From Lipingzhangella_A rawalii (GTDB lineage: Bacteria; Actinomycetota; Actinomycetes; Streptosporangiales; Streptosporangiaceae), in assembly GCF_031628175.1 (NCBI RefSeq), contig NZ_JAVLVT010000004.1:1-64000 (forward strand): 64,000 bases of DNA, written 5' to 3'. Below, piece after piece: positions 25,883 to 34,535 of the stretch (within the stretch, counting starts at the first letter, position 1; each line of letters starts with the position of its first letter). Position numbers and translations under genes: made by a program. The notes beneath the pieces are model-generated. The model worked only from the letters and a program-made list of their open reading frames with translations, was not told the origin of the DNA and ran no database searches.

Positions 25883-26979
25883 CCGGAGCCCTCCATTGTG
25901 GACGTCGCGGCCGGCCCAGCTCCGGAGGCCGGCCCCTCCTGGTGGCCCTCCCCAACCGGATGCACACACCGATGGAGGTGTTCCCCGGATCTGTGGCGAA
26001 GCTCCGGAGGACCCTCGAGACACGCTTCGGTGTAGCGGTCGCACCGCGGCGCGAAGGCGCAGCCGTCGTTCCAGGCGATGTTGTCGTTGATGGAGCCACG
26101 GATCGGGGTTAGTGGTTCGCCGCGCGGGGCGTCGAGACGCGGAATCGAGTGCAACAGTCCCACCGAATACGGGTGCGTGGGGGCAGCGAACAGTGCAGAG
26201 CGGGGGCCCGCCTCCACCACCCGCCCCGCGTACAGGACGTTGATCCCGTCACACAGCCCGGCCACCACCCCCAGGTCGTGCGTAATCATCAACAGGGCGG
26301 TGCCCTCGTTGTGCACCAGATCCTTGAGTAGCTCCAGGATCTGGGCCTGGATGGTGACGTCCAGGGCGGTGGTGGGTTCGTCGGCGATCATGAGTCGGGG
26401 GCGGCAGGCCACGGCCATGGCGATAAGGGCGCGCTGTCGGATGCCACCGGACTGTTGATGTGGATACTCCCGCAGCCGGCGCCTGGGATCGGGAATCCCC
26501 ACACGTTCCAGCAGTTCGGCGGCTTTCGTGCGCGCCGCCTCACCCCGAAGCCCCTGGTGCCGAGTCAGGATCTCGGTGACCTGAAGCCCCAGCGGCACCA
26601 CCGGATTCAGGGAGGACAGTGGGTCCTGGAACACCATCGCGATCTGGGAACCCCGCAGGTCCCGCATCCGGCGGGCGTCCGCGGCCAGCAGGTCGACGCT
26701 GCCCTGCTGCTCCTGGTCGGGGATGGTGTCGTCGGGAGTTCCGGCGCCCGAGCCGCCGTTCAGGCGTAGGTGGGCAGCGCCGCCCACCCGGACTCCACGG
26801 CTGGGCAGCAACCCCATCAACGCCAGGGAGGTGACACTCTTTCCGCATCCGGACTCCCCCACGAGCCCGACGACCTGCCCCTCATCGACGGTGAAGGACA
26901 CCCCGTCCACCGCGTGCACGTCCCGCTCTCCACGTTGGGTGAACGTCACGGACAAGTCGTCGACGGTCAACAGTGGCAT
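25879..26979 (-). CDS. Oligopeptide ABC transporter ATP-binding protein (OppD/DppD type)
   Basis: 366-aa ATPase subunit. Walker A is GESGCGKSV, the Q-loop is in MVFQDPLSSLNP, the signature is SGGIRQRALIAMAV (Ile replacing the common Met), Walker B is LMIADEP and the switch is MITHDLGVV. The C-terminal oligopeptide domain contains CAFAPRCDRYTEAC with three Cys. The frame runs far upstream (to 27732), antisense to nothing but overlapping the DppC gene. ATG at 26979, five bases after the DppC stop, gives the normal N-terminus MPLLTVDDLSVTF. It sits between the permease and the second ATPase in the operon. Confidence 0.95.
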   Translation of the reverse strand: MPLLTVDDLSVTFTQRGERDVHAVDGVSFTVDEGQVVGLVGESGCGKSVTSLALMGLLPSRGVRVGGAAHLRLNGGSGAGTPDDTIPDQEQQGSVDLLAADARRMRDLRGSQIAMVFQDPLSSLNPVVPLGLQVTEILTRHQGLRGEAARTKAAELLERVGIPDPRRRLREYPHQQSGGIRQRALIAMAVACRPRLMIADEPTTALDVTIQAQILELLKDLVHNEGTALLMITHDLGVVAGLCDGINVLYAGRVVEAGPRSALFAAPTHPYSVGLLHSIPRLDAPRGEPLTPIRGSINDNIAWNDGCAFAPRCDRYTEACLEGPPELRHRSGEHLHRCVHPVGEGHQEGPASGAGPAATSTMEGSG

Positions 26980-26984
26980 AGGGC

Positions 26985-27941
26985 TCACTTCCGCAGTTTC
27001 GGGTCCAGGGACTCCCGCATGGCCTCGCCCAGCAGGGTGAATCCCAGTGCGGTGATGATGATCGCCAGGGCGGGATAGACCGCGAGTTCCGGGGCCCCAC
27101 TCAGGAAGCGTTGGGCGTCGGCGAGCATGGTCCCCCACTCCGGCACGGCCGGGTCGGGGTTGCCCAATCCGAGGTAGGACAGGGCCGCGGCGTCGATGAT
27201 GGCGATGCCCAGCACCAGTGTGGCCTGGACGATCACCGGTCCCAGCGAGTTGGGGAGGATATGGGCGACGACGATTCGACGGGTACGGACCCCGACGGCG
27301 CTGGCCGCGAGGACGTAGTCCCGGTTGGCCTGGGCCAGCATTGATCCGCGCAACAACCGCGCGAATATGGGGACCTGGGCAACCCCCACCGCGATCATGA
27401 CCGTGACCAGGCTGGGTCCGAGTAGCGCTGCCACGGTCACGGCCAGCAGCAGGGTGGGCAGGGCGAGCATGACATCGACGACACGCATGATTACGGCATC
27501 CAGCCGTGCGCCCCAGACACCGCCGAGTCCGGCGGCCGCCCCAGCTACTCCCCCGAGGACCGCTCCGGCAGACAACCCCAGCACGGTGGCGACAACCCCG
27601 ACCAGCAGGGACTGGCGGGCTCCAATCACCATCCGGGAGAACTGGTCTCGGCCCATATTGTCCAACCCCAGCAGGTTCTCGGGTCGGGGACCCACGAACT
27701 CGTTGCGGTTGGGAAAAACCTCGTCCCGCCAACTCTGGCTGATCGGATCATGAGGCGCGATGATGTCGCCGAGCAGCGCGACCAGAACGAAAACCACAAC
27801 CACACTGGCGCCCACAATCGCCATCGGGCTGCGCCGGAGTCGGTGGAACGACTCGCGCCAGACGCTGTGGCCCTCGGAGTCTTCCGCGCGTGCCGCGGTG
27901 AGTTCGGCCAGTCGGTCGATCCGGTCGGACTTCTTCGACAT
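26985..27941 (-). CDS. Peptide ABC transporter permease DppC-like
   Basis: 318-aa inner permease subunit. An N-terminal helix (about 42-62) with the OppC-type APHDPISQSWRDE extension is followed by the five-helix permease core. The EAA loop reads DYVLAASAVGVRTRRIVVAHILPN, where the coupling helix contacts the ATPases. It forms a heterodimer with the DppB-like product of the upstream gene. ATG at 27941 shares one base with the stop of dppB (TGATG arrangement). The sequence ends LDPKLRK, typical of the family. Confidence 0.95.
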   Translation of the reverse strand: MSKKSDRIDRLAELTAARAEDSEGHSVWRESFHRLRRSPMAIVGASVVVVFVLVALLGDIIAPHDPISQSWRDEVFPNRNEFVGPRPENLLGLDNMGRDQFSRMVIGARQSLLVGVVATVLGLSAGAVLGGVAGAAAGLGGVWGARLDAVIMRVVDVMLALPTLLLAVTVAALLGPSLVTVMIAVGVAQVPIFARLLRGSMLAQANRDYVLAASAVGVRTRRIVVAHILPNSLGPVIVQATLVLGIAIIDAAALSYLGLGNPDPAVPEWGTMLADAQRFLSGAPELAVYPALAIIITALGFTLLGEAMRESLDPKLRK

Positions 27942-28945
27942 CAGCGCACCCGCACTCTCGGGTCCAGCAGGCCGTAGGAGATATCGACCAGCATGTTGAT
28001 CAGTACGTAGACAGTCGCGATGAGCAGGATGAATCCAAGCAGAACGGGATAGTCACGTTCCTGGGTGGCCTGGTAGAGGAACTGCCCGATCCCGCCGAAG
28101 TTGAAGACGCTCTCGGTGAGTACGGCGCCCGCCAGCAGGGCGCCGGCCAGATAGCCGACAGCGGTCACCACCGGCAACATCGCGTTGCGGAGCACGTGGC
28201 GGCCGCGCACAGTGCTGTGGTGGAGCCCTTTGGCGTTGGCGGTGCGTACGTAGTCCTCGTCCAGGACCTCGAGCACGCTCGCGCGGGTCATTCGGGTGAT
28301 CACGGCGAGCGGAATGCTCGCCAGAGCGATTCCGGGAAGCACCAGATGCATGATCGCGTCCCAGGCGGCATCCCACTCCCCCGTCAACACCCCGTCCAGG
28401 ACGTGGAACCCGGTGATCGAGGTCGCGTCGATTCCCGGGGTCTGGCGGGACAGGGACGGGAAGATCCCCAGCTGTTCGGAGAAAACCACCTTGAGCACGA
28501 AGGCGAGGAAGAACACGGGGGTACAGATCCCAACCAAGGATCCCGTCACCGCGGCCATGTCCAACAGCCCACCGCGACGGCGCGCGGCGAAGTACCCCAG
28601 GGGGATGCCCACCGCGACGGCGATGATCATCGCCGTGATGGCCAGCTCCGCTGTGGCCGGGAACTTGGTCAGGAATTCGTCCAGGACCGGCCGGTTGGTC
28701 TGGGTGGAAACTCCGAGGTCGCCCTGGGCGATGTCACCCAGGAAGCGGCCGTACTGAACCAGGATGGGGTCATCCAGTCCCATGGACTGCCGTAGGGCTT
28801 GGCGCTGCTCCTCGGTGGCGTTCTCCGGAAGGAGGGCAACCTCCGGCCCACCGGGCAGGAGCCGGATCCAGGCGAACAACAGCACCGACAGCCCGAACAG
28901 CGTGGGAATCAGCTGGAGCAGTCGGCGAACAACGAACCGCAGCAC
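27941..28945 (-). CDS. Peptide ABC transporter permease DppB-like
   Basis: 334-aa permease subunit. N-terminal FVVRRLLQLIPTLFGLSVLLF, then the large extracytoplasmic loop with GLDDPILVQYGRFLGDIAQGD, then the five-helix core. The EAA-like coupling loop is DEDYVRTANAKGLHHSTVRGRHVLRN. The C terminus DPRVRVR is family-typical. The gene is second in the operon, separated from the receptor gene by a hairpin (28974-29010), so its level is likely set below that of the receptor. Confidence 0.95.
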   Translation of the reverse strand: MLRFVVRRLLQLIPTLFGLSVLLFAWIRLLPGGPEVALLPENATEEQRQALRQSMGLDDPILVQYGRFLGDIAQGDLGVSTQTNRPVLDEFLTKFPATAELAITAMIIAVAVGIPLGYFAARRRGGLLDMAAVTGSLVGICTPVFFLAFVLKVVFSEQLGIFPSLSRQTPGIDATSITGFHVLDGVLTGEWDAAWDAIMHLVLPGIALASIPLAVITRMTRASVLEVLDEDYVRTANAKGLHHSTVRGRHVLRNAMLPVVTAVGYLAGALLAGAVLTESVFNFGGIGQFLYQATQERDYPVLLGFILLIATVYVLINMLVDISYGLLDPRVRVR

Positions 28946-28973
28946 CCGAGCCGCCTCTCATCGTCCAACGGAA

Positions 28974-29010
28974 GCCGCCCGGGCCGGGGGTTGACCCCAC
29001 CCCGGGCGGC
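28974..29010 (-). terminator. Intra-operon attenuating hairpin
   Basis: GCCGCCCGGG (28974-28983) and CCCGGGCGGC (29001-29010) form a perfect 10-bp stem, 13 nt downstream of the receptor stop and before the permease genes. This position fits partial termination or mRNA 3'-end protection, giving excess binding protein. Confidence 0.6.
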
Positions 29011-29022
29011 ACCCTCGTCGTG

Positions 29023-30729
29023 TTACTCGAAGGAGGTCTCCGCGAACTCCTCCTGGGTGAGCGGACTCACCGTTGGTGGATCGATGTCGGGGGCAAAGGC
29101 GATGGAGGGGGGTGAGCTGGAGATCGGAAGCCCCGGCAGCTCCTCCATGATCACCTCGTTGGCCTCCTCGTACAGGGCGACGCGGTCCTCGGCGTTGGGT
29201 TCGGCCGCGGCCTCGTCGAGCGTGTCGAAGATGGCGTCACTGTCATGGCCCCAGGCTGGCCGGTAGTCGGCGAACCACGTGCCAAGGAAGTTGTAGGCCT
29301 CGTTAAAGTCACCGGTCCAGCCCAGCAGGTACAGGCTGCATCCACCGGACTCGGTGTGTGGAATGTACTGGGTCCATTCGTAGGAGTCCGGTTCGACCTC
29401 GATTCCCACCTCTTCCAGGTCATGTGTGATGAATTCGAAGATGTCCTGGGGGGAGGGCATGTAGGGGCGGGTGACCTCCGTCGGATAGCAGAAGTCCAGG
29501 GTCAGGTCCTCGTATCCGGCGTCGGCGAGTAGCTCCTCGGCCAGCTCGGGATCGTGGTCGTAGGTCGGCACATCGTCGGACCAGCCGTCCAGTGTGTCCG
29601 GCATGAACTGGGTGGCGACCTCGCCGCCCTCGGGCAGCAGGCTGTCCACGATGTTCTGCCGGTCCACCGCGTGGGCCAGAGCTCGTCGTACGTCCGGGTC
29701 GGACAGGGCCTCGGCCGCGTCCTCCCGCTCCTCGAATCCGGCGTCATCCTGCACGAACGCCAGGTAGAGGATGTTGAACACGCCGCGTTCGGGGACCTCG
29801 AAGCCCTCGTCCTGGAGGTTCTGCACATCGGCTGGGGCCACCAGGTCGTAGCCGTGGATGTCGCCACTCTGGAGTGCCTGCATCCGGGCGTTCTCATCCT
29901 CGATGGTCTGGAAGATGATCGTCTGGATCTGGGCGGCGCGGTCCTCGTCCCAGTAGTCGTCGAAACGCTGCATCTCGACTTCCCGGGCGTCGTGGTCCCA
30001 GTCCACGAACTCGTAGGGTCCAGTGCCCGCGACCGTACCGACCTCCTGGCTGTACTCCGGATAGGCCGGGTCGTCCGGGTCGCCCTCGATGTCCTCGCCC
30101 TCCATCTCCTCGATGGCGGCGGGGCTCATCATGCCCAGCGCGATCATGCTGAAGGCACCTGGATAGTCCGGGGAGTACTCTTCGACCTCGATGGTCACGG
30201 TGTGCTCGTCCTCGGGGGTGCACCCGGCGAAGTTCGGGTCGGGAAGGTCCAGATCTTCGTCGTTGTCGGCGAAGCCGCCGAAGAGGGTGGTCCAGTAGTA
30301 GCTGACGGACTGACTCTGGTAGATCCCCTCGAAGTTGTACCAGCGCTCGAAATTCGCGCAGACGGCGTCGGCGTTGAACTCCTCACCGTCGTGGAATGTC
30401 ACGTCCTCCTCAAGGAAGAAGGTCCACTCCGTTCCGTCGTCACTCTGCTCCCAGTCGTGCGCGAGCCCCGGAACAATCTCGGTTCCGCCCGGCTCATGCC
30501 GCAGGAGGGTCTCGTAGGCCTGCCGCGCCACCCGGAACGTTTCGCCGTCACTGGCCAGAATCGGATCCAGGGAGCGCATATCCCCGGCTCCGGCGAAGAT
30601 GAACGGTTCCGACTCGTTACGTTCCTCGGCTGCGCCGTCCTCCCGTTCACTCGCACAGCCGGTGGCGACCAGGGCTAGGGCGGATGCCACCGCGGTGAGT
30701 ACTAACAGGGGTCTCCTGTGCTTACGCAT
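29023..30729 (-). CDS. Peptide ABC transporter substrate-binding lipoprotein
   Basis: 568-aa family 5 extracellular solute-binding protein (DppA/OppA type), first gene of the five-gene peptide-import operon. The signal peptide has lipobox LVATGC. The mature protein carries the family signature region ETLLRHEPGGTEIVPGLAHDW and FFLEEDVTFHDGEEFNADAV. It is strikingly acidic. ATG at 30729 is favoured because GAGG lies six bases upstream; ATGs at 30732 and 30741 are alternatives. Whether it binds peptides, opines or other solutes cannot be told from sequence. Confidence 0.94.
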   Translation of the reverse strand: MRKHRRPLLVLTAVASALALVATGCASEREDGAAEERNESEPFIFAGAGDMRSLDPILASDGETFRVARQAYETLLRHEPGGTEIVPGLAHDWEQSDDGTEWTFFLEEDVTFHDGEEFNADAVCANFERWYNFEGIYQSQSVSYYWTTLFGGFADNDEDLDLPDPNFAGCTPEDEHTVTIEVEEYSPDYPGAFSMIALGMMSPAAIEEMEGEDIEGDPDDPAYPEYSQEVGTVAGTGPYEFVDWDHDAREVEMQRFDDYWDEDRAAQIQTIIFQTIEDENARMQALQSGDIHGYDLVAPADVQNLQDEGFEVPERGVFNILYLAFVQDDAGFEEREDAAEALSDPDVRRALAHAVDRQNIVDSLLPEGGEVATQFMPDTLDGWSDDVPTYDHDPELAEELLADAGYEDLTLDFCYPTEVTRPYMPSPQDIFEFITHDLEEVGIEVEPDSYEWTQYIPHTESGGCSLYLLGWTGDFNEAYNFLGTWFADYRPAWGHDSDAIFDTLDEAAAEPNAEDRVALYEEANEVIMEELPGLPISSSPPSIAFAPDIDPPTVSPLTQEEFAETSFE

Positions 30730-31220
30730 CATCCACCTCATCCGGAGGGTTGTCAGGGATGGCGGGCTCCCGATCGAACGAGTGCCAATGTGGGGACCAT
30801 AAGTGCTTCTGACGCGGGGAACGCGCTTTATAACAGGGGATTAATCGAACTGTTCTCTTTCTATGTCCATCACCCGACAATCCGCTGTTCTATTATCGAA
30901 ACGCACACCCCGGGAAAACACAGGAGAAACATCGCCGTCACTGCAATTCTGCTCGAATATCGCACAACACGATCGGCCGTTTAATCGATCATCGATCGAC
31001 CGTTGGACTATCGAATCTCGAGAACGGTCCGCTCCCGGACCGGATCCGCACCGGGAACGGGACCACCCCAGAGCACGCCACCCGACGATTCGCCGCTGCC
31101 CCGGCGGGCTGCCCCATGGGGACCACTGGCGCGACAGGAACGATGTGGGGCGTGGATCAGCGCAGCACCCGCCCACGCCCGCGACGTCCCATGTCCTGCG
31201 CGTCCTAGGCTGGAGACATC
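30730..31220. promoter_or_regulatory. AT-richer divergent promoter region
   Basis: 491 bp between the divergent peptide-receptor gene and the next gene. From about 30780 to 31020 it is visibly poorer in GC than any other part of the window, with TATAAAG (minus strand, near 30830), TTAATCGAAC and a GATCATCGATCGACC palindromic stretch. It probably contains promoters and operators for both genes. The part from 31020 to 31220 returns to normal GC. No gene or RNA family was recognised. Confidence 0.4.
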
Positions 31221-32186
31221 ATGACCTCGGATACCAGCGCCACCGTGCACCAGAACCAGGCCACCACGACGATCCTGGCCGCCAACACCTGGCGCGAGCG
31301 CGAATCCCGCCACCAGGACCGCGTGGACGCGCTCGTGAGCGAGCACCTCCACCGTCGGCGCCGGGGGGAGCGACATCCGGTTCAGGACTTCCTGTTCACC
31401 TATTACAGTCACCGCCCCGCGCAGCTCCGTCGTTGGCACCCCGGTGTGGGCACGCTGCTCGCGCACCCCACGGACGGCGAGCCCCCACACCGGGGTTGGC
31501 GCTACTACACCGACCACCTGGACCAGCTGGCTGACCACGCACCCCCGGTGGGTCTGGACGTGGCCACCTTCACCGCGGAGCGTGGTGCAACCGTGCGGTT
31601 CGTGGCCGCACTCCTGGAGGCGACCGAGGCCCGATCAGCCAACCTGGGGTGCTTCGGCCTACACGAGTGGGCCATGGTGTACCGCACGAGCCCCGGGAAC
31701 GTCCGGCACCAGGGAGTGCCGCTACGCCTTGGTAGTGCCGGCACGGACGCCGTGGTGGAATCCCACCGCATTCGCTGCTCCCACTACGACGCCTACCGGT
31801 TCTTCACCGACGACGCGGTGCCGCGCAACCAACTGCGGCCCACCCGGACCGGACAGATCTCCCAGGAGCAGCCCGGATGTCTCCATGCCACCATGGACTG
31901 CTACAAGTGGGCCTATAAACTCACGCCCGCGGTTCCCAGCGAACTGGTGCTGGAGTGTTTCGAACTGGCGCGGGATGTGCGGGAACTGGACATGCGCGCC
32001 TCCCCCTACGACCTGAGTGCCTGGGGGTACACACCGGTGCGCATCGAGACCGCCGAGGGCAAGGCGCAGTACGTGGCGGCACAGCGGGAGTTCGCCGAGC
32101 GGGGCCGAGTGGTGCGCAACCGCCTTCTCGCCGTGTGTCGGCAGCTCCTCGGACACCCCGATGCGGTCGGCACCGAAGCCGGCTAA
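31221..32186 (+). CDS. Conserved actinobacterial protein, often labelled 3-methyladenine DNA glycosylase
   Basis: 321 aa, no signal peptide or membrane helix. N-terminal TWRERESRHQDRVDALVSEH and HPVQDFLFTYYSHRPAQLRRWHPG are very similar, as I remember, to a family common in actinobacteria whose database label is 3-methyladenine DNA glycosylase. I see no helix-hairpin-helix or known glycosylase catalytic motif that supports that label, so the activity is unproven. The protein is rich in His, Trp and Arg. The middle contains NLGCFGLHEWAMVYR and later CLHATMDCYKWAYKL, Cys/His-bearing segments that could bind metal. ATG at 31221 follows GGAGACATC. It is monocistronic and followed by the repeat region. 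Confidence 0.75.
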   Translation: MTSDTSATVHQNQATTTILAANTWRERESRHQDRVDALVSEHLHRRRRGERHPVQDFLFTYYSHRPAQLRRWHPGVGTLLAHPTDGEPPHRGWRYYTDHLDQLADHAPPVGLDVATFTAERGATVRFVAALLEATEARSANLGCFGLHEWAMVYRTSPGNVRHQGVPLRLGSAGTDAVVESHRIRCSHYDAYRFFTDDAVPRNQLRPTRTGQISQEQPGCLHATMDCYKWAYKLTPAVPSELVLECFELARDVRELDMRASPYDLSAWGYTPVRIETAEGKAQYVAAQREFAERGRVVRNRLLAVCRQLLGHPDAVGTEAG

Positions 32187-32816
32187 GTGTGGTTCGTGGA
32201 GTGGCTGTGGGGTGCGGGTCGGGCCGTCTCGGTGGGCATGGTCGCAGGCCGGGAACCGGGAACTCTCCCCGGATGCCGCATGGGTGCTGCTGGCTGCGCT
32301 GATGCGCGCCGATCCGCCCCGGGCGAGGCCAGAGAGACTCCCTAGGTGTCACCATCCGTCGGAGGGCAGGAGACGTCCTCGCCCCGGGTTCGTCCGGGGG
32401 GTGGTGGCGGTGGTTGGTTGCGCGTGCGCGCCGTGTCGGCCGCCGGCGGCGTCGCGCCACGGGGGTCACCGGTGTTGTCCTGTTTTCTGGGGCGCTCCCC
32501 CGCACGACGGCCAGCGGGGTGCGGGGGCGGTGGGGCACCTCCCGCCGCCCGGGAAGAGCGCACTTTCCGCCACGGCGGCCAGTGTGCGTGGGGCTGCGGT
32601 GGCCGTGGGCGGCATCCCGCTACCGGGGCAACGCACTCCCCCGCACGATTGCCAGGGGCATGGGGGACCAAGGTGTGTGGGGGATGCTCTGCCGGGCCTC
32701 ATGGCCCTGCGCACGACGGCCAGCGGGACCGGGGACGGGGGGGAACGTCGTCAGACCAGGCCCAACCTCACGGCCTACTGCGAACGCCTCCCAAAACGAA
32801 CTGTCCAAGCAGGACA
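32187..32816. repeat. 630-bp repeat mosaic between gene 31221-32186 and the kinase
   Basis: No gene is supported. 32350-32518 is an inverted copy of 8239-8409. It is followed by further variants of the core in the same inverted sense: CTCCCCCGCACGATTGCCAG (near 32636) and GCGCACGACGGCCAGCGG (32709-32726). 32728-32775 also matches the reverse complement of 8201-8240 (GAGGTTGGGCCTGG...GCGACGT, CCCCGGTCCCGCTGG). The right edge reads CAGGACACTAG (32810-32820), whose CTAG carries the kinase stop codon. 32599-32640 resembles 24694-24728. Confidence 0.7.
32350..32518 (-). repeat. Dispersed intergenic repeat, copy 2 (inverted)
   Basis: 169 bp, about 95 percent identical to the reverse complement of 8239-8409 (seven substitutions and a 2-bp gap by eye). 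The plus strand has GGGGGGTGGTGGCGGTGGTT, a possible G-quadruplex. The inner ends of both copies share a GTCCTGTTTTCTGGGG-like segment that can pair with nearby sequence. Confidence 0.85.
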
Positions 32817-34403
32817 CTAGGTGTTCGGCTGGAACGACCCGAGCACCTCGACGATCACTTCGTCGTAGCCGTCGCGCTCGCTCTGCGGCCCGGTCCAGCT
32901 GAGCCAGTAGGCGCGGAGGTCCTCGGACAACGGATGTGTGGACTCCTCGCCCGGCACGTGGATCTGCAACTGGACTCGGAACCGCTCTGGCTCGTAGGCA
33001 GCGAACTCCCCATCGTCCAGGTCCGGTTCGATCTGGTCCGCGACGTAGTCCTCGCCCAGGGTGTAGGTCTCCTCCACCGCGCCCACCTCATAGTCATCCG
33101 GCCAGTTCTCCGCGATGTCGGAGAGGTCCAGGCCAACCTGGCGGTAGTCGTGACGTTCCTCCGAGGGACCGGTCAGTCGGGTGAGCTCGTCCGATGCGGT
33201 GGCCTCGTCCTCATCCGGAATGTATCCGCCGACCGCGATGCCCATGCCCAGCGCTTCCTCGGGGTGGACGATGGTGTCCGGAGCGTCCTCGGACTCCTCG
33301 ACGGACCACTCCTCGGGATAGCGCAGCGAGAATCCGTCGGTGCGGTGCCAGTCGTACTCGGTGGTCACCGAACGGTTACTCCACCAGAACAGGCTGACTC
33401 CGACGACGATCACCGCCACCATCGCTGCGGTGGCAGCGATGATCGGCCCGCGGAACCGCCGTGCCAACGACCGCGGCTCCGGTGCTGCCACCGGTGAGGC
33501 CGATGGTGGGGCTGGCGGAGCCGCCCTGGTCTCGGCCATTCCCGGCTGCGCTCCCGACGACCACCCGGCGCTCGGCTGCGACTCGGCCTGCGCAAGCAGG
33601 CTCAGAGCCTCGTCCGCACTCGGCCGGCGGGCGGGGTCCCGCTCCAGCAATGCCATAATCAACGGGGTCAGCTCCGCGCCCCGGCTCGGTGGGGATACCG
33701 GCGCGGACATGATCGCGGCGACCGTGGAGGCGACAGAATCCCGGGCGAACAGGGACTGACCCTGCACCGTGGTGTACAGCGTCGCCCCCAGACTCCACAG
33801 ATCCGAGGGTGGCTCCGCCGTCCCGGTGCCCTCCAGGCGTTCGGGGGCCATGTACTCGGGCGAGCCCACCAATGCACCGGTGCGGGTGACCGCGGTCTCC
33901 CCGACGATGGTGGCGATCCCGAAATCGGTCAGCAGCACCCGGCCGTCCCGGGACAGCATCACGTTCGCGGGTTTGATGTCCCGGTGCACCACGCCACACG
34001 CGTGCGCGGCCCGCAGCGCCTCCAGCAGGGTGCGGGCGATCTGGGTAACCCGGGCAGGCGGCATGGGGCCGTGTTCCCGCAGCAGATGCTGGAGCGAGGA
34101 GCCTCGCACCAGTTGCATGACCACCCAGGGATGTCCCTGTGCCTCGACCACGTCGTACACGGTGGTGACCCCCGGCTCATCGGACAGCCGGGCCGCGGTG
34201 CGGGCCTCTCTCCGGACTCGGGCATGCGCCTCGGTCCGTTCGGCTTCGGCAAGCTCCATGGGCAGACGCACTTCCTTGAGGGCGACCTCCCGCCCCAGTT
34301 CCACGTCCCGGGCTCGCCAAACCATGCCCATTCCGCCCCGCCCCAGGGCCTCCACCAGCTCGTACCGGCCTGCAACGATCCGCGCCGCCTGGTCCGCTAC
34401 CAT
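32817..34403 (-). CDS. Transmembrane Ser/Thr protein kinase with extracellular sensor
   Basis: 528-aa PknB-class kinase. Catalytic domain 13-272: glycine loop GRGGMGMV, Lys43, catalytic Asp142 in HRDIKPAN, DFG Asp160 and MAPERL. A Pro/Ala/Ser linker (280-312) precedes a single helix (about 320-341). The 184-residue extracellular domain begins SVTTEYDWHRTDGFSLRYP and ends YDEVIVEVLGSFQPNT. This domain looks like an LpqN/PsbP-type fold (inference) and recurs as the separate protein encoded just upstream. There are two adjacent ATGs; 34403 is used. The stop TAG lies in CTAG at the repeat edge. Extracellular ligand unknown. Confidence 0.94.
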   Translation of the reverse strand: MVADQAARIVAGRYELVEALGRGGMGMVWRARDVELGREVALKEVRLPMELAEAERTEAHARVRREARTAARLSDEPGVTTVYDVVEAQGHPWVVMQLVRGSSLQHLLREHGPMPPARVTQIARTLLEALRAAHACGVVHRDIKPANVMLSRDGRVLLTDFGIATIVGETAVTRTGALVGSPEYMAPERLEGTGTAEPPSDLWSLGATLYTTVQGQSLFARDSVASTVAAIMSAPVSPPSRGAELTPLIMALLERDPARRPSADEALSLLAQAESQPSAGWSSGAQPGMAETRAAPPAPPSASPVAAPEPRSLARRFRGPIIAATAAMVAVIVVGVSLFWWSNRSVTTEYDWHRTDGFSLRYPEEWSVEESEDAPDTIVHPEEALGMGIAVGGYIPDEDEATASDELTRLTGPSEERHDYRQVGLDLSDIAENWPDDYEVGAVEETYTLGEDYVADQIEPDLDDGEFAAYEPERFRVQLQIHVPGEESTHPLSEDLRAYWLSWTGPQSERDGYDEVIVEVLGSFQPNT

Positions 34404-34535
34404 CACATCGCCTCATTCAGGGGACGAAGCCTCGACGCTCCGCGGGACAGAACGGCCACCAGGGTAGCGAAAGCGGCAGCGCCGTGGCTGTGGGGATTCG
34501 GGCGACCAGTCACCGCAATGGCGGCCGGACAGGCA

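Noticed and set aside
32187..32816. Coding frames inside the repeat region
   Set aside because: The frames are broken by a 2-bp indel between copies at 8.2 and 32.4 kb, so the repeats are not protein-coding.
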